NCBI GenBank assembly: GCA_942486035.1
Contig: CALNXK010000002.1
Coordinates: 5,268,501-5,332,500 of the forward strand
Source of the DNA: Porites lobata
Lineage: Eukaryota > Cnidaria > Anthozoa > Scleractinia > Poritidae
DNA length: 64,000 nucleotides
Reading direction: 5' to 3'
Shown here: positions 1-12,474 of the stretch, piece after piece
How the letters are laid out: each line of letters begins with the position of its first letter
Numbering within the stretch: the stretch's first letter is position 1
Notes under the pieces: generated by a model
What the model was told of the DNA's origin: nothing
The model's input: only the letters and a program-made list of their open reading frames with translations
Databases searched by the model: none
Made by a program: the position numbers and the translations under genes

Positions 1-1788
1 CATCCTAAAATTTCTAGGAAATACTAAATAAAGATCAATGAAACTTACTCTGCAGTTAATTGTTGTTGTCCTTATTGCTCCCACGAAGTTTCGTGATAAT
101 TTGGAGTAATTTGTTCAAATTCACTCTATCTACAATAATAATATACAAGGTAGGAAACACGAGGTGCCATTTTCGCCGACATGCTCTCATTCAACACAAC
201 TTTTTCCACGAAATTCGAACTCCAACGGAAAATAAACATGCCACGATCGTAGAAATACGATAGCAGCAGATATAGAAACCAATGAAGCTTTCCCAGATAG
301 AGAAACGAATCCCACAGACTTGGACAAACTCGAAGAATATAATCCAAACACACCGAGAATACGCTTTCGCCAAGCAGCCGGGCCAGATCAACGCGCGGCC
401 AAGATTATGAAGCCTGGGCACTGTACAAAAAAATTCCATCCCGGGGGTCCTGGGGTGACCTTTCTAGGGACCGATACATCATTTGCCCAAGGCCACCCTC
501 CCCTGCTGGAAAAATACTTGATAGAAGGCAATTGTTCTTCCTAGCCAATCACTATGGCCTGTTATAAAGAGATTATTTTCCTCTGGAACTATATTCAGCT
601 CCTGGCGCTGGTCCTCAGAAAGTTTATCAAACATCAATAGGGCAAGGTTATAAGGGCAAAGGAAAGAACAACGAAGGACGATTTACAAAACTTAAAACGA
701 GCAAAAGATATAAGTGAATTTTGGCTCTTACCGAGGCATTTGTACAATAGGACCAAATTCAAAGAGAGGTGTATCACGATGATTCACATATTTAACCGAT
801 AGAGCGTTCACTTGTATTGACAAGAAGTCGGCGTGTTACTGCCGCATTAATCGCTAAATATGTTAATCGCGCTAGTTCTTTGTTTACTAGTGCACGTGCC
901 TTTCACATTCGTCTCAGTTATCGCAATTCATATTCTGTCGCAATTTTCTGTATAATTTTTGACATTAGTTTGTAAGCTTCACCGTTTATTTACGATAGTT
1001 TCGCTCGAGAGTTCACAGCAACAGTATCTCAGTCATCATCTACCTTTTGTTCAACCTTGTTTTTAGCCCGCCTTGTAAGCATTTCGCGTTGTTATTTCAT
1101 TAGTTTCATTACTGTTATTTGCATTCCTTAGTAAAAGAAATGGGACGCCTTGTAACTCCGCAGACTCTCCTGATTATATTACTTTTTTTTTAGCCATTTA
1201 AATTCAGGCGCGTGTGTGCGGGTTTGCTCTGGCAAATGGTGATTGGCTAGGAAGAACAATTGCCTTCTATCAAGTATTTTTCCAGCAGGGAGGGTGGCTT
1301 TGGGCAAATGATGTATCGGTCCCTAGAAAGGTCACCCCAGGACTCCCGGGATGGAATTTTTTGCACAGTGCCCAGGCCTCATTTTCTTGGCCGCGCGTTG
1401 ATCTGGCCCGGCTGCTTCGGCGAGCGTATTCTCGGTGTGTTTGGATTATATTCTTCGAGTTTGTCCAAGTCTGTGGGATTCGTTTCTCTATCCGAGAAAG
1501 CTTCATTGGTTTCTATATCTGCTGCTATCCTATTTCTACGATCCTGGCATGTTTATTTTCCGTTGGAGTTCGAATTTCGTGGAAAAGGTTGTGTTGAATG
1601 AGAGCATGTCGGCGAAAATGGCCACCTCGTGTTTCCTACCTTGTATATTATTATTGTAGATAGAGTGAATTTGAACAAATTACTTCAAATTATCACGAAA
1701 CTTCGTTGGACCAATAAGGACAACAACAATTAACTGCAGAGTAAGTTTCATTGATCTTTATTTAGTATTTCCTAGAAATTTTAGGATG
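1..1788. mobile_element. Long-TIR (foldback) DNA element
   Basis: Positions 1-552 are the imperfect reverse complement of 1239-1788, so two arms of about 550 bp face each other across a 686 bp centre. The outer end reads CATCCTAAAATTTCTAGG and the mirrored end CCTAGAAATTTTAGGATG. The arms carry small indels and substitutions, so this is not a very recent copy. ORFs within the arms are mirror copies of one another and not genes. The centre (553-1238) has no recognisable transposase, so the element looks non-autonomous. The left end coincides with the window start, so the true left boundary and any target-site duplication are not visible. Confidence 0.85.
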
Positions 1789-1864
1789 ATATTTTTACCC
1801 CATACAAACACTGTAATTTTACTGGAACCGTACTGTGGTACTATCACAGAGCCTGGGTTACCTG

Positions 1865-3075
1865 TGCACAACCTACACATTAGTCAGTTATCTGCTAGCA
1901 GATAACTAACTAATCTGTAGGTTGTACTGATTTCCACAATTAGCTGTAAGCTCTAAGCCAATGAGAAGACAGATAGTGAGTACAATGTATAATAAGTATA
2001 TGTAATAGGACTACATTCTGTCCAATTTGGAAATAATTAGATGACAAAAAGTTCCATGGACAGCCAAAATTGGACGAGGCTGTAGGCCGAGTCCAATTTG
2101 GTTGTCAGAGGAACTTTTTGACTTCAATTATCTCCAAATTGGACAAGCATGTAGTCCTCTTACTTACTAATTATATAGCTGGTTAGTTAATCCAGATTTT
2201 TTTGGCGTGTCACACAGATGCGAAATATTGTACACTCGATCGAACCATTTGTAGTTGAAACAAAAATACACTGCAAGATCTAAAAAAGGTTTATTCGTAT
2301 GGTTTCATTCAACTTATTCTTTACAAATAATTATTTAGAAACAAATGTAGAACCAGTATTGCTCTTTCATACTTTTGCATTTTGTTGCCAATGTTAAAAT
2401 TTTGAAAGCACCTTCAATGATCTGAATGATACGGTGCTACAGGTGAAAACCACAATTTTGAGTACAAAGAAGACAAAGCAACAACGCAAATACTTCATTT
2501 AAATACAAAAACTATTGAAAACAAACATTTCATTCATATCCTCAAACGATTTCTACAGACTTTGTCCGTTTGTTTTGTAATGCCAACATCTAAACATAAG
2601 TATCAGTGTTTTCTTATTCTTGTCCAAAGTTTCAGTGCTTGTACATCTTCAAGAATCTATGCGTTGATTGTTTCCGATATAAATTTTCATCAGTTTGGTC
2701 ATACATTTTCCTTTTAAATGACCCAGACAAGAAGCCAAAACAAAACAGCAGCAAAACAAAATGACATTCACAGCAACAAGAAGCCAAGAGTGTTCGCCGA
2801 TGAACCGCCGTCAGCCAACAAACCTTTTTTAGGGACTTTGCACTGATTAGCTAGTTTGCATTGCCTAAATTGTATTATTTTTCTGGCATTTGATTGACTC
2901 AGACCAGCTGTCCTATTTTTCTTAAATTGGACAGTTTGCCTATTTGTAAAGGAAAGCCCTATCTGAAACTATCCAAGTTAATCCTTAATTGGACAGTTTG
3001 TAAAAATTAAAGGACAATAGCTTTTCTGACAATATTGGATTAACTAACAGATATATAATTATTAGTAATAATTAT
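1865..3075. repeat. Nested inverted repeats, no gene seen
   Basis: Three inverted repeats lie here. A near-perfect palindrome of about 60 bp is centred near 1899 (around GTTATCTGCTAGCAGATAAC). An imperfect pair at about 2010-2060 and 2108-2157 is built on GTCCAATTTGGA. A wider pair at 2163-2192 and 3035-3064 is built on GGTTAGTTAATCCA. Together they suggest at least one short TIR transposon with another nested in it. The downstream exon(s) of the minus-strand coiled-coil gene could be hidden here, and AATAAA complements occur near 2289, but I could not find a convincing coding exon. Confidence 0.55.
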
Positions 3076-3182
3076 TAACTGATCCTTGCTGCTCGCTCAA
3101 ATAAAACAACGAACAAAAGACTTTAAGTATTACTCCATGCCATTTTAAAGGAGCCAAGTTTACTTCCTCTGTCATTTCTTAC

Positions 3183-6100
3183 CTTCTGCTCAAGCAGTCT
3201 GTTGCGATTTGCTTTACGACTGAAAAGCTGTTTTCTTTCCTCAAGGTACTGATGCAGCAAGTAATGCCCAACCACGACTCCCCCAACATCCACAGTCTGT
3301 TGAGATATCAATAAGTTATTTGGACAACAAGCAGATCTTCAAAAAATTTTAGGACTAAGGGGAAAAAGTTATACAGGCAGCAGTTATTGGGTACTAAATG
3401 GAAAAGTCCTCACAAGTGGGGGTAAGTGGAGTGAGGGGTCTGGGAACCTCTCCGAAAAAAGAAAAATTCAATTTTGCTATTGGGCTTCCTGAAAACTTCA
3501 AATTTTAGCACACGTGCATTAAATATTTTGAGAGACAGGGTGAAGCATTTAAGCTATGATGACGGTGCCTTTATTTACCCATAATTTTACTTATTTACTT
3601 GTTATTACTAGACATAATACATATTTGCAAATACCTTATGAAGCTGTAAAGGGTCAGCAGTGAGAATGGGCAAACAAGCCAAAGAGAAAAAACAATTTGA
3701 TCAAAAAGACAAAAACTATACGGGATAAAAAAATATGTACAAAAAAGAGAAAATGCTTTGACTAGATTTGAACCTACCCTGTTACCAACCACCTGCACAT
3801 GAAGTCAGCTTTCTGACCACTGGGTTAATTGCACTATTAAATTTATTGTAAATTATTTAATACATTTCTCTGGCATAGACACTGTTTGAAGATGGTGGAG
3901 TTGTATTTATCATGAATGCTAAGATACATTTAAGAAAAATTAGTTTGTAAAAAGACAGGGCTTCTGATATTTCGCGTGGTCGCGGACCCGCGAAATTCAG
4001 GTATTTCCGCGAAATCCCGCGAAATCCGCCAGAAATATTTCCGATTACATGTCGGAAAAACATATATAATACTTATCTTGGCTATTAGACCTGTTTTATT
4101 CACCCCAAACGTCCAAATTTATCTCGAAACTTCCTCACTGCAGCGGGTAAACAACGTCCTAAAACTACCAGGCATTTTTAGATGAACGTTGCGAAAAACT
4201 GGGCACTAACCATAATGTTAATAGCTTTAGCATTCACTGATTGCTCGAGTGAACTTTTGTTCAAAGAGCAAATAATTATTCCTGTTAAAAAAACGTTAAA
4301 CAACGCTGGTCATATCGACGCAAAATTGATCGATTTTAGCGAAATTTGCCAGAAAAAATCCAGCGAAATCGGTTGTTTTTTACTGATTGTTTCTTGGCGA
4401 AGTTTCCCTCCGAAATTTCCCGTGAAATCGGCCGATTTTTCCGCGAATTTGCCCCTGAAAATCCTTCGAAATTTGGCTTTTTGCTGGTAAACCCCAGCGA
4501 AATCGGCTGATTTTTTTGGGAATTTCGACTTGTTTTCCCCGCGAAAATCCCGCGAAATCGGCCGATTTTTCCGCGAATTTGCCCCTGAAAATCCCGCGAA
4601 ATTTTGCTTTTTTTTCCGCGAAATATCAGAAGCCCTGAAAAAGACGTATTTCATAGCCATTTTCATCATTTCGGTCTTAATTCACTGTCAGGTTCAACGC
4701 CTGATCAATGAATGGAGCTGAAACCAGTAATTGACCCATTGGTCACATTGGCAAGGAAAGAACCAATTTACTGCGGGTCTACCTTGGCGTAACATGAATT
4801 CAAAGATTTCAGGGAAAAGCAAGGTTTTAATGTCAAAAAGCTGAACTGAAACACACTTCCAACGAACATATCCCCTGACCTATAAAGCCATAAAATAGCC
4901 TGCAAGGTGAAATGGCGTCTTTTGGGATTTGTTTATGATGTTTTGCTAGGTAACTCGGCTACCAAGAAGATTCAATAAATAAATGCTCAACTTATGTTTC
5001 TGTTTTGCTTAAAGCAATCATGTGTGTTCCACATGTGATGCAAATTCTGACAAAATTATAAACCTCGCTTTTGCGAGGGTGCTGTTACATCATCAGGAAT
5101 CATATTACTTTATATCATGTTTGCTTTTATCAAATAAAGTGTTAGAAAACAAACAGCTATCATTATGATAGATTTATAAGTTCTGGAGAACCTTAAGTGT
5201 CAAATAAACTTCAATGTCCTTACCCTTACAGAGGTATAAGAATATATCTGGTGTAAAAAAAAATCAAGGGGGAGCAGAGAACAACGAGACAGGCCTTTTT
5301 TCAGTCAAACACAAGGCTCGCAAAATCCTGTCTGGCAGCCCAGCAGGGATGCAGCCTCTATCCAACTCACTTCAACTCTTACATGTAGCAACATTCAAGA
5401 CAAGGACAAGTATGTCTTCTTGCTGGGCAAGTAACTGTTACAGTCAAACCGGGAAAACCATGAACACCAGAAATATTTCTGGAATGTCATTGTGTTGCAA
5501 GGAAAAAGCCAATCAGGTGTGAGAAAAGAAAACCGCAAGCAAGAATGTTAATTAGTTTGTGGTTTTGTGGCTTGCTCGCATGTCCTGATCTTTGCTGTGA
5601 TTGGTCTTCATACAATAAACATTCCTGAAATATTTCAAGTGCTCATGGTTTTCACGGTCGCACTGTAAAGCTTACTTGCCCAATGGGAGATCCTTTTACA
5701 AAAATTAATCATTAACTATAAAGGCAAGCAAGAAGTACAGTGTAAAACTGTGCAAGCAAAATGAGAAGATCTACCTGATGGTCGAAAAGACAAGCTGGAA
5801 TTCTTTTCGAGCCATGCAAGCAAGGGACTTAAAAGTACAAAGTCACATACCTGTGGCAGTGCATCTACTATGAGCTCCCTTGCCATAATAAGAGCCTCAA
5901 GTTTAATCTGTTGATCATTTCTGTTCTGTCTTGCAACATTAAGCTGTTCTACAAGAGCTGCACCACTGGGCTTCTTTGCTAACATTTCTTTCGCAGTCTG
6001 CACTTGATCTTGTAACTTGTCAATCTTTAAAACAAATGAAATCCTATGATTCAGGGTTTGGAAAAGTACTATTTTGCACAATTGATTTCAAATCACATTC

Positions 6101-9100
6101 AATCACACACATGCAATCCACACAAAATTTAAACTTTTAATAAGAAATGTGTAGCGTGTGGTTCCAGAAAATATCCTTGCCCCCACCATGGAAGGAATTT
6201 CACAACCCAACTCCCCCCGCAACTTCATGGATTTTCCATTTTTTATAAGAAACTTAAGACCCCCACCTACCTTTCCGTAATTTCCACAAAAATGACACAG
6301 GCCCGCCGACCCCTCTTGAAAAGTGGGGCTGTTTTCATAAGATAACCCTTAACTACCTACAAAGTAACCTAACCTAAACTACAAAATATTGCTCAACTAA
6401 GCTGTACATGTAAATATCGCTAACCTAAACTACAAAATATTGCTTATTTCTTTAAATCCTGGCATATCTAATTGAATAAAATCGAACCATAAGTCAATCA
6501 AACCCAATTGAACACCAATCATTTGATGTGGTTCGGTAATCAAACATGACTGAAGATCTATTTTGCTGTGAGTTCGATTATCAAACTAATCAAACAAAAT
6601 CAATAATGCAACCTGATTAGATTTCCTTTGGAATCCATTTCTTGATAAGTAAATCACACACAAGTAATCATAATTGATCTTTATTGAATGGGATTAGTAG
6701 AAACATGTCCAAATATCAAGCTGAATGTCAATGTTCAATTAAACATATGTACAAGAGAACAAAACTACAGTTTAATACTGAAATGCATAATTGTTTACAT
6801 TTTATAATAGTGGGAAGGAAATGGCTTCTGTAATTTCACCTTCACTTTAGAAATTCTCCCCGACCACGTGCCTATTATGGGGTGTTATGCCGAAGTGACA
6901 ATTGTCCTATCAAATCACTAACAAATGATTCCGGGGGTTTAGGGGGACAGTTCATGGTACAAAATTTCCACAAAAATGCACTTGTTTAATGATAGGGTAC
7001 TTTGTTCTTGATTGAGTACAACCGTCGACCGCTCGGTATATCAAACATCCGATTTGTTCGACTGACCAACTTTTACTGTGAGTTCGATTACCAAACCCAA
7101 TCAAATGATTGGTGTTCAATTGTATGGGTTTGATTGTATACACTGGGTGTAAAAGATAAAGATAAAGTTATGTCTGTCAATTTACTTTGATGAGTAATCT
7201 TGCAATTTGTTCAAAAAAAGGTGGGTAGCCATCTCCATGGCTGTAATGTTGATGGAAGAGGTCATTTGCACTAAGAGGTCATGTGACATCATTTTTATGA
7301 AAATGAGAGTTATATGATTTTTTGGGCCTTAAAATGAGTAAAAAACGATTAGTGGGTCATATCAAATGTTTGCAACACAACTGGAAAAATAATATAAATT
7401 TTGTGAATTTGCTAATTTTCTTTAAAATGAGTAAGAACTTATTTGGCCAACCAGGACAACAAAAATCGGTTGGAAGACGAATGTACTGATTTCAGCTTAA
7501 ATACTAGCTGGTCAAACTTGTAAATATGGAGGCGCCCGACGTGACAGTGACCAAAATGTGATTTTTAAAATTATGAATCACCTTTTTCTGAACACAAATT
7601 TTGCACTTAAACTTCAAGGAAAATGTTGAAAAAAATGATGTGGTAATGTTTACAGCACATCTGAGCGTAACTATCAAACGTTTAACAAGATATAAGCAAA
7701 AAGTAGTTTTGGCTGCCATGAGTATGCCCTCCAACATGGCGGCCAATACAAATCATACTACTTTGTTGAAAAATCAAAGTACCATAAAATATCTCCAATT
7801 TTTATGTGCTCTGTCAATTTTTGGTATCAGCAAGATTCCAACTTCTTGTTCAAAGGAAACATTGGTCACATGACCTCTCAGTGCAAGTGGCCTCTTAATG
7901 CCATAATTTCAGCAGGAATATGATCACATAAACAAGTCAAACTTTCAACCACAAAAATAAAGGAAATGAAAAAGAGAATAAAAACTCTCAATTCTAAAAT
8001 GCCTATGTTGTATACCTCCTGCTCCTTGAAGGGAAATTTTTATTTTACTGTTCTTCAATCGACTGATCCAACCCGTTCAACGCTCGCATAGTATGTCGAG
8101 TAACTAAAATAAGCCCGCCGAGGGTAGTAGTTGCTCTCTTTTAAGAAAAAACGTTTACATCCTATACAAGCCTTTGTAAATAACTACATTTGTAACACAA
8201 CACCGCTCGCAAGCAACAATCACGTCCGCATTCCTGTAGTAAGCTTGCATGGGCCGCCTGTGACCCACCTGGAATTTCCAAGATTCTCATAGCGAGTGTA
8301 TTGCGCAGGAAATGAGATGCGACTGTTAACTTACTTTTGTCCTGTGCTGTAATTTCTACTGTACCTTTTAACTTAATAGTTTGTTAATTTACTCACCTGT
8401 TGTCGTAACCGGGGTTCTTCTTTACTGATATCTTCAAGAAGCACTTCAAGGAAACCCTTAGAACATCGTCCCTTATCTAGAAACCTTTCCAAACCAGGAA
8501 AGAACTGAGTCCGCAAGTCCTCCATCCGTGACTCACAAGCATCAATGTTCTTGCACTCCTCAATGACCTTCAAGTCCAGTGCTTCAATGTTTTGAACCTG
8601 TTTCTCTCTTGCTTTGACGACTTTATCCAAGTCCTCTTGATGCAAAGTTATTTTAGGCAGGATGTAGCAGTGTAGCATTCGTAGAAGGCACTGTTCATAA
8701 TCTTTTTCAGAAAGCTCACACATTCCATTCTATATAATTTAACCAACATGGGATGATATAAATATTGTAAGAATTATTGGTCAAGTAGATTAAAATAGAC
8801 AGCAATGCAATGATCTGTCAACCTGAACTATTGGTGAGCAAGAATAATAATATTATAAGTACAGAAGAACTCTAAACAGAGCACAGACTAGAAATATTTT
8901 ACTAAAAGCTTTGTCCAACCAAAGTAGAGACAGATCTGGGGGTGGTGGTGCTGTATGTGTGGGCGGGTCCACTGGGTGCTCAACCACCCTTTTCTATTCC
9001 AGTCTATACACCTTTTCCTTCTCACCTACCCTCAGGTGTGCCTCCTAAAGGCAAGAGATAATTATTTTCAGAAGTGCTAATGACGGCAATGAATAGATGC

Positions 9101-12100
9101 TTATATTGATTACTAAATATTATCATTATTTTGTTATTATTTTTATCATCCTCTATTTCTCAGAGTAAACATTGGTACTGGAGCTCTTGTCATAAATTGT
9201 TCTCTCTATCAAGTCAATGACTTCAGACAAAAAGCATCTTTGGCAGGATATTAGCTCAACCAAGCAGTGCTGATTTTGCACTTTAATCTCAATTAGACTT
9301 TCAAGGTGGTGATACATATTATTACGGGGGTATTATTATTTCATAAAAGCGCTAATAACAGCAATGAATACAGTTGACTCTCTCTTAATGGATACCTCTA
9401 TAAGACGGACAACTCCCTAAAACGGACACCTAGAGTTGGTCCCTACCTTTCTTTACTCCCTTTATTTGACCCTCTATAAGACGGACATCTAAGATGGACA
9501 CTTACTGCCGGTCCCAAAGGTGTCCGTCTTAGAGGGAGTTGACTGTAGGTTCTGACATTGATTTTATAGTAACAATTATTATTATTATTGTTATTATTAT
9601 CATTATCACTCAATTCAAATACAAACTTTCAACACTCATGAACCCCTTTCAATCAAAACCCCAGCTCTCCATGCAAAGGTACAGCAAATACATGTATAGC
9701 TCTACTGTATATCAGACTGCACAGGAACTTCAACCGTTCTTATTACATGTACCTCTTCATGACCCATGCTAGATGGACTGATGATTTTTCCAGCCAAAAG
9801 GAACAATTCATCTATATCAGCATCATAATCATAACACTCTCCTTCCATGTAAAAGGCTCTCTGATTATTGCAGAGCTCAGAGTCTGCAAAACAATAACAC
9901 AACAACAAAACCAGAAAAGATTACAAATGCACAGATACAATGTATACAGCTGTACCTTATCGTAGGACATTAACACTGCATGAAATTAACCTAAATTAAT
10001 TATTATTTTATTACAAACATTAATTTTAATTTGAGTAGGTAGGTTATTTTTGTTAAATGATTTTTACACCTCCATTAATTAACCCATTCACCCCCGAGCC
10101 ACCCATGCAAATCCACGTCCCTTCTACCCCTTGTGACATCTTGATTTTTAATAGTCATGCAAGGACAACTTTGTCTGCTAACTTGTGCAGAGTGAAGAGA
10201 TCTTTCAAACCATATCAGAATGAGCACGATTCAGTCCAGGAAAGTGGAGAAAAAGGCAAAAAACCATGTAACATTGACCTGAAAATTTCGATGAAAATTT
10301 GGTTCCACCACTACCCACCTACCTTTCTTTTCATCTTATCCTAAAATCCTATGCTTTCCTAAAAACTTTTCCCACCAAAATGAAGTCTACTTAATGCTCA
10401 GCAAAAGGAAAAAAATTGAGGCAAGAAAAGCAAAAAGAGAGGAGAGGAGAGAAAAAGAAAAGTAAAAGTCAAGACTGCTGTACATTCGTCACTTTTAAAT
10501 CCAAAAACTATCTTGACATTTTGCTTTCTGCACATGCCCAAACTTCGCAAGCTAATATTTTGCATCTGGATCAGAAGACCGTGAAGTTTACGACCTGTAA
10601 ATAGCTTTATGGTAAATTTTAGCTCTTTAAAGCATGACAGTGACAAGAAAAACACTCTGCTAGCTTCAAAATGCAAAATTTCCAGGGGTGAATGGGTTAA
10701 CTAAATGGAATCATTTTTTTTTAAATGCCACCTCAATTTCCATTACTGTAAACTTCCGACCGCGGGGGGATGTGGGGGGTTATTCACAGAGGGCTTATAA
10801 CCAGACTATTAACAAGTGTTTCAAAATACTTTTTTTGAATTTGATTGCTTTCTTAAGCAACAAAATGTTGTAAAAAATTGAATTCATTTCAAAACAAGTT
10901 AGCGGGGGACTTATAATAAATAAGACTACATATCAGCTGATTTGGATATAGGATTTTCTAAGGAGTTTGATTCAACCCAGCCCCTGCGAATGGTGGTAAA
11001 ACCAAAAATCAATGACTTGACAGACCTTCTGAGTTATTTCCTGTCGACCAGCTAACAATCCTTCTGCCACAGTCTACTGAAACTGACTCTAACACAAGAA
11101 CCTTAAACCAAATTGCAGGTTCCAGTGACTGAGACACATCTTCACGAGATTGGTGTGTGAGGCTGCTACCAATACAAGGACAAAATCCATCTTGAAGATG
11201 CACGTCTGTTACCCAGCGCCGTTGATGTCCATCTTTTAAATAGATATGCATTGCAATTCTAGCTCTCTGTAGAATCTGTGAAAAACAAATCAAATAAATA
11301 TTTTATTGATGCATTATTAGTGATGTAATACTTTAATGTACATACATATACATACTTTATTGACTTTCCTCATAGAGGCTTTACAAAGACGATAATTTAA
11401 ATAAATTACATACAACTAAAAAGATAATAATTTACTACCGTAAAAACTTACTTTGAGGATGCTAAAAATATTTACAATAATATTTTATCACAAGTATGAT
11501 GTATTTAAATTAATTAAAAAAACCAACTTAAAAACGCTAAGAAAAATATTCACACTAAAATTTAGTTGACATGATAAAATACTAAAGAATCTATAAAATC
11601 CTTGACAAGATTATGCTTCAGATTGAACTTAAATGCAGAAACTGACCCAAGAGTCATAAGAACTGTCGCTATCCATGGAGTTCCAGATACTGACTATTCT
11701 ACATAATGTCTATAAACAATGAACCTCTTGAAGGTGAAGTCCATTCTCAGATTAAACCAGTATTCCACCTGGTTCAATTCTAAACGTCCTTCATTTCCTA
11801 GCCCCAACTAAGGATAGATGTATAGGAGACAAAGGGAATTCTTGTTTTTTTTTAACCTGAAAACAGATTTTAGCTACAACATACCAAACAATGAAACAAA
11901 AGAACCCTTTATTTGGAAAGCCAGTTTTCATTCAATTAATGAAACTAGTAAGGTATGTGTCTTGACACAGTATTATCTGTTGGTCACACAAAAAGAGATC
12001 ATCTACAGCTGTATATGTAGCTTAATAGAACAATGCATGTAAAGGTTCATGTACCAGAACTTTGTTGTCAATCTAGTCTGTAATCATATTCATGACTAAA

Positions 12101-12474
12101 CACATCATACTCGCCATTCAAATTTTTTTAACTCACTGTATGATTACACTCCTATTAATAATATTATTCTTCATACAACTCCCTCACTAATCACCCAGTG
12201 ATAAATAATAATCTTACCCGATAACTAGAACATTTCCTAAAACAACAAAGGATTATGGCCTGAGCCTTACTTCAGCCTTATTGAAACTAACTTTAGTTTT
12301 TGGGCCTATGGACGAACTGTACCTTTCGTATTTCCCTTTGAGCTTAATCATTCACAAACTTAATTTAAACTTAAGCTTAATAATAAAATTTAATGTTCAC
12401 GACTATTATTAACTACCAATAAAAAAGAGCTTCTCAGATAAGTTTTGAGCGGCAGCTTTTACCTCAAATTCCAT
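3183..12474 (-). CDS. Unrecognised coiled-coil protein, multi-exon, 3' end missing
   Basis: Six minus-strand exons join in frame: 12463-12474 (start codon and four residues, MEFE), 11026-11275, 9753-9883, 8397-8729, 5851-6024 and 3183-3296. Every junction has AG acceptor and GT donor, and the phases agree (0, 1, 0, 0, 0), which is the main evidence for the model. The last exon seen ends at a GTAAGAA donor, so further exon(s) lie below 3183 or beyond the window. The roughly 338 residues seen have an N-terminal globular part, an acidic stretch (ECYDYDADIDE), then long charged heptad-like helices. I do not recognise the family. The coiled coils and the shared promoter with TOPBP1 are compatible with a centrosome, spindle or kinetochore role, but that is only a guess. 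The gene could also start further upstream. Confidence 0.7.
3765..3838 (-). repeat. tRNA-like fragment, probably SINE-derived
   Basis: On the minus strand this reads like a decayed tRNA: a D-arm-like CCAGTGGTCAGAAAGC is followed by a B-box-like GGTTCAAATC. I could not pair an acceptor stem. It is likely the head of an old tRNA-derived SINE within the coiled-coil gene's locus and not a working tRNA. Confidence 0.35.
3956..4637. mobile_element. hAT-like MITE with internal CGCGAAAT repeats
   Basis: The 21 bp ends are perfect inverted repeats: CAGGGCTTCTGATATTTCGC(G) at 3956-3976 and its complement at 4617-4637. The same 7 bp, AAAAAGA, flanks both sides (3949-3955 and 4638-4644). A CAGGG start and a short target duplication are typical of the hAT superfamily, although hAT usually duplicates 8 bp. 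The inside is filled with degenerate repeats of CGCGAAAT and of a GAAATCGGCCGATTTTTCCG unit. No transposase is present. It lies downstream of the last exon found for the coiled-coil gene's exon 5, in its intron. Confidence 0.8.
5424..5682. mobile_element. Short TIR element (MITE) in intron
   Basis: About 60 bp at each end are inverted copies, beginning TGGGCAAGTAA and containing GAAAACCATGA and GAAATATTTC in the same order on opposite strands. Length is 259 bp with no coding capacity. Confidence 0.65.
6495..7136. mobile_element. TIR element built on TTGATTGGG-type repeats
   Basis: The left end CAATCAAACCCAATTGAACA is mirrored at 7104-7136 with one small insertion. A second internal pair, GTGAGTTCGATTA followed by CAAAC, occurs near 6570 and 7079. 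The centre has no recognisable ORF. It lies in an intron of the minus-strand coiled-coil gene. Confidence 0.65.
7256..7896. mobile_element. TIR element (MITE) with AAGAGGTCA ends
   Basis: The 32 bp left end (7256-7287, containing GCACTAAGAGGTCATGTGAC) is repeated in reverse complement at 7865-7896 with few mismatches. The element is 641 bp. ORFs inside are small, on both strands, and match no family I know, so it is read as non-autonomous. Confidence 0.65.
9371..9545. mobile_element. Tc1/mariner-like MITE
   Basis: A 175 bp element starts CAGTTGACTCTCTCTTAA and ends with the matching TTAGAGGGAGTTGACTG. It is flanked by TA on each side (9369-9370 and 9546-9547), the target duplication of the Tc1/mariner group. 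Internal repeats of TATAAGACGGACA and related TGTCCGTCTTA are present. Confidence 0.7.
9575..9610. repeat. (ATT)n microsatellite
   Basis: An interrupted run of ATT triplets in the intron between exons 3 and 4 of the minus-strand gene. Confidence 0.8.
10079..10700. mobile_element. piggyBac-like MITE, copy 1
   Basis: The element is bounded by TTAA at both ends, with inverted ends TTAACCCATTCACCCC and GGGGTGAATGGGTTAA. TTAA target sites and a CCC start are typical of the piggyBac superfamily. A second copy lies at 59041-59677 in the opposite orientation, sharing internal stretches such as TTTTGCATCTGGATCAGAAG. No transposase is encoded. The ORFs called here are chance reading frames. Confidence 0.75.

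Noticed and set aside
4182..4669. ORFs of 102 and 119 residues on both strands
   Set aside because: Both come from the CGCGAAAT repeats inside the hAT-like MITE.
5214..5522. 102-residue plus-strand ORF
   Set aside because: It overlaps a MITE in an intron of the minus-strand gene, and its composition does not look coding.
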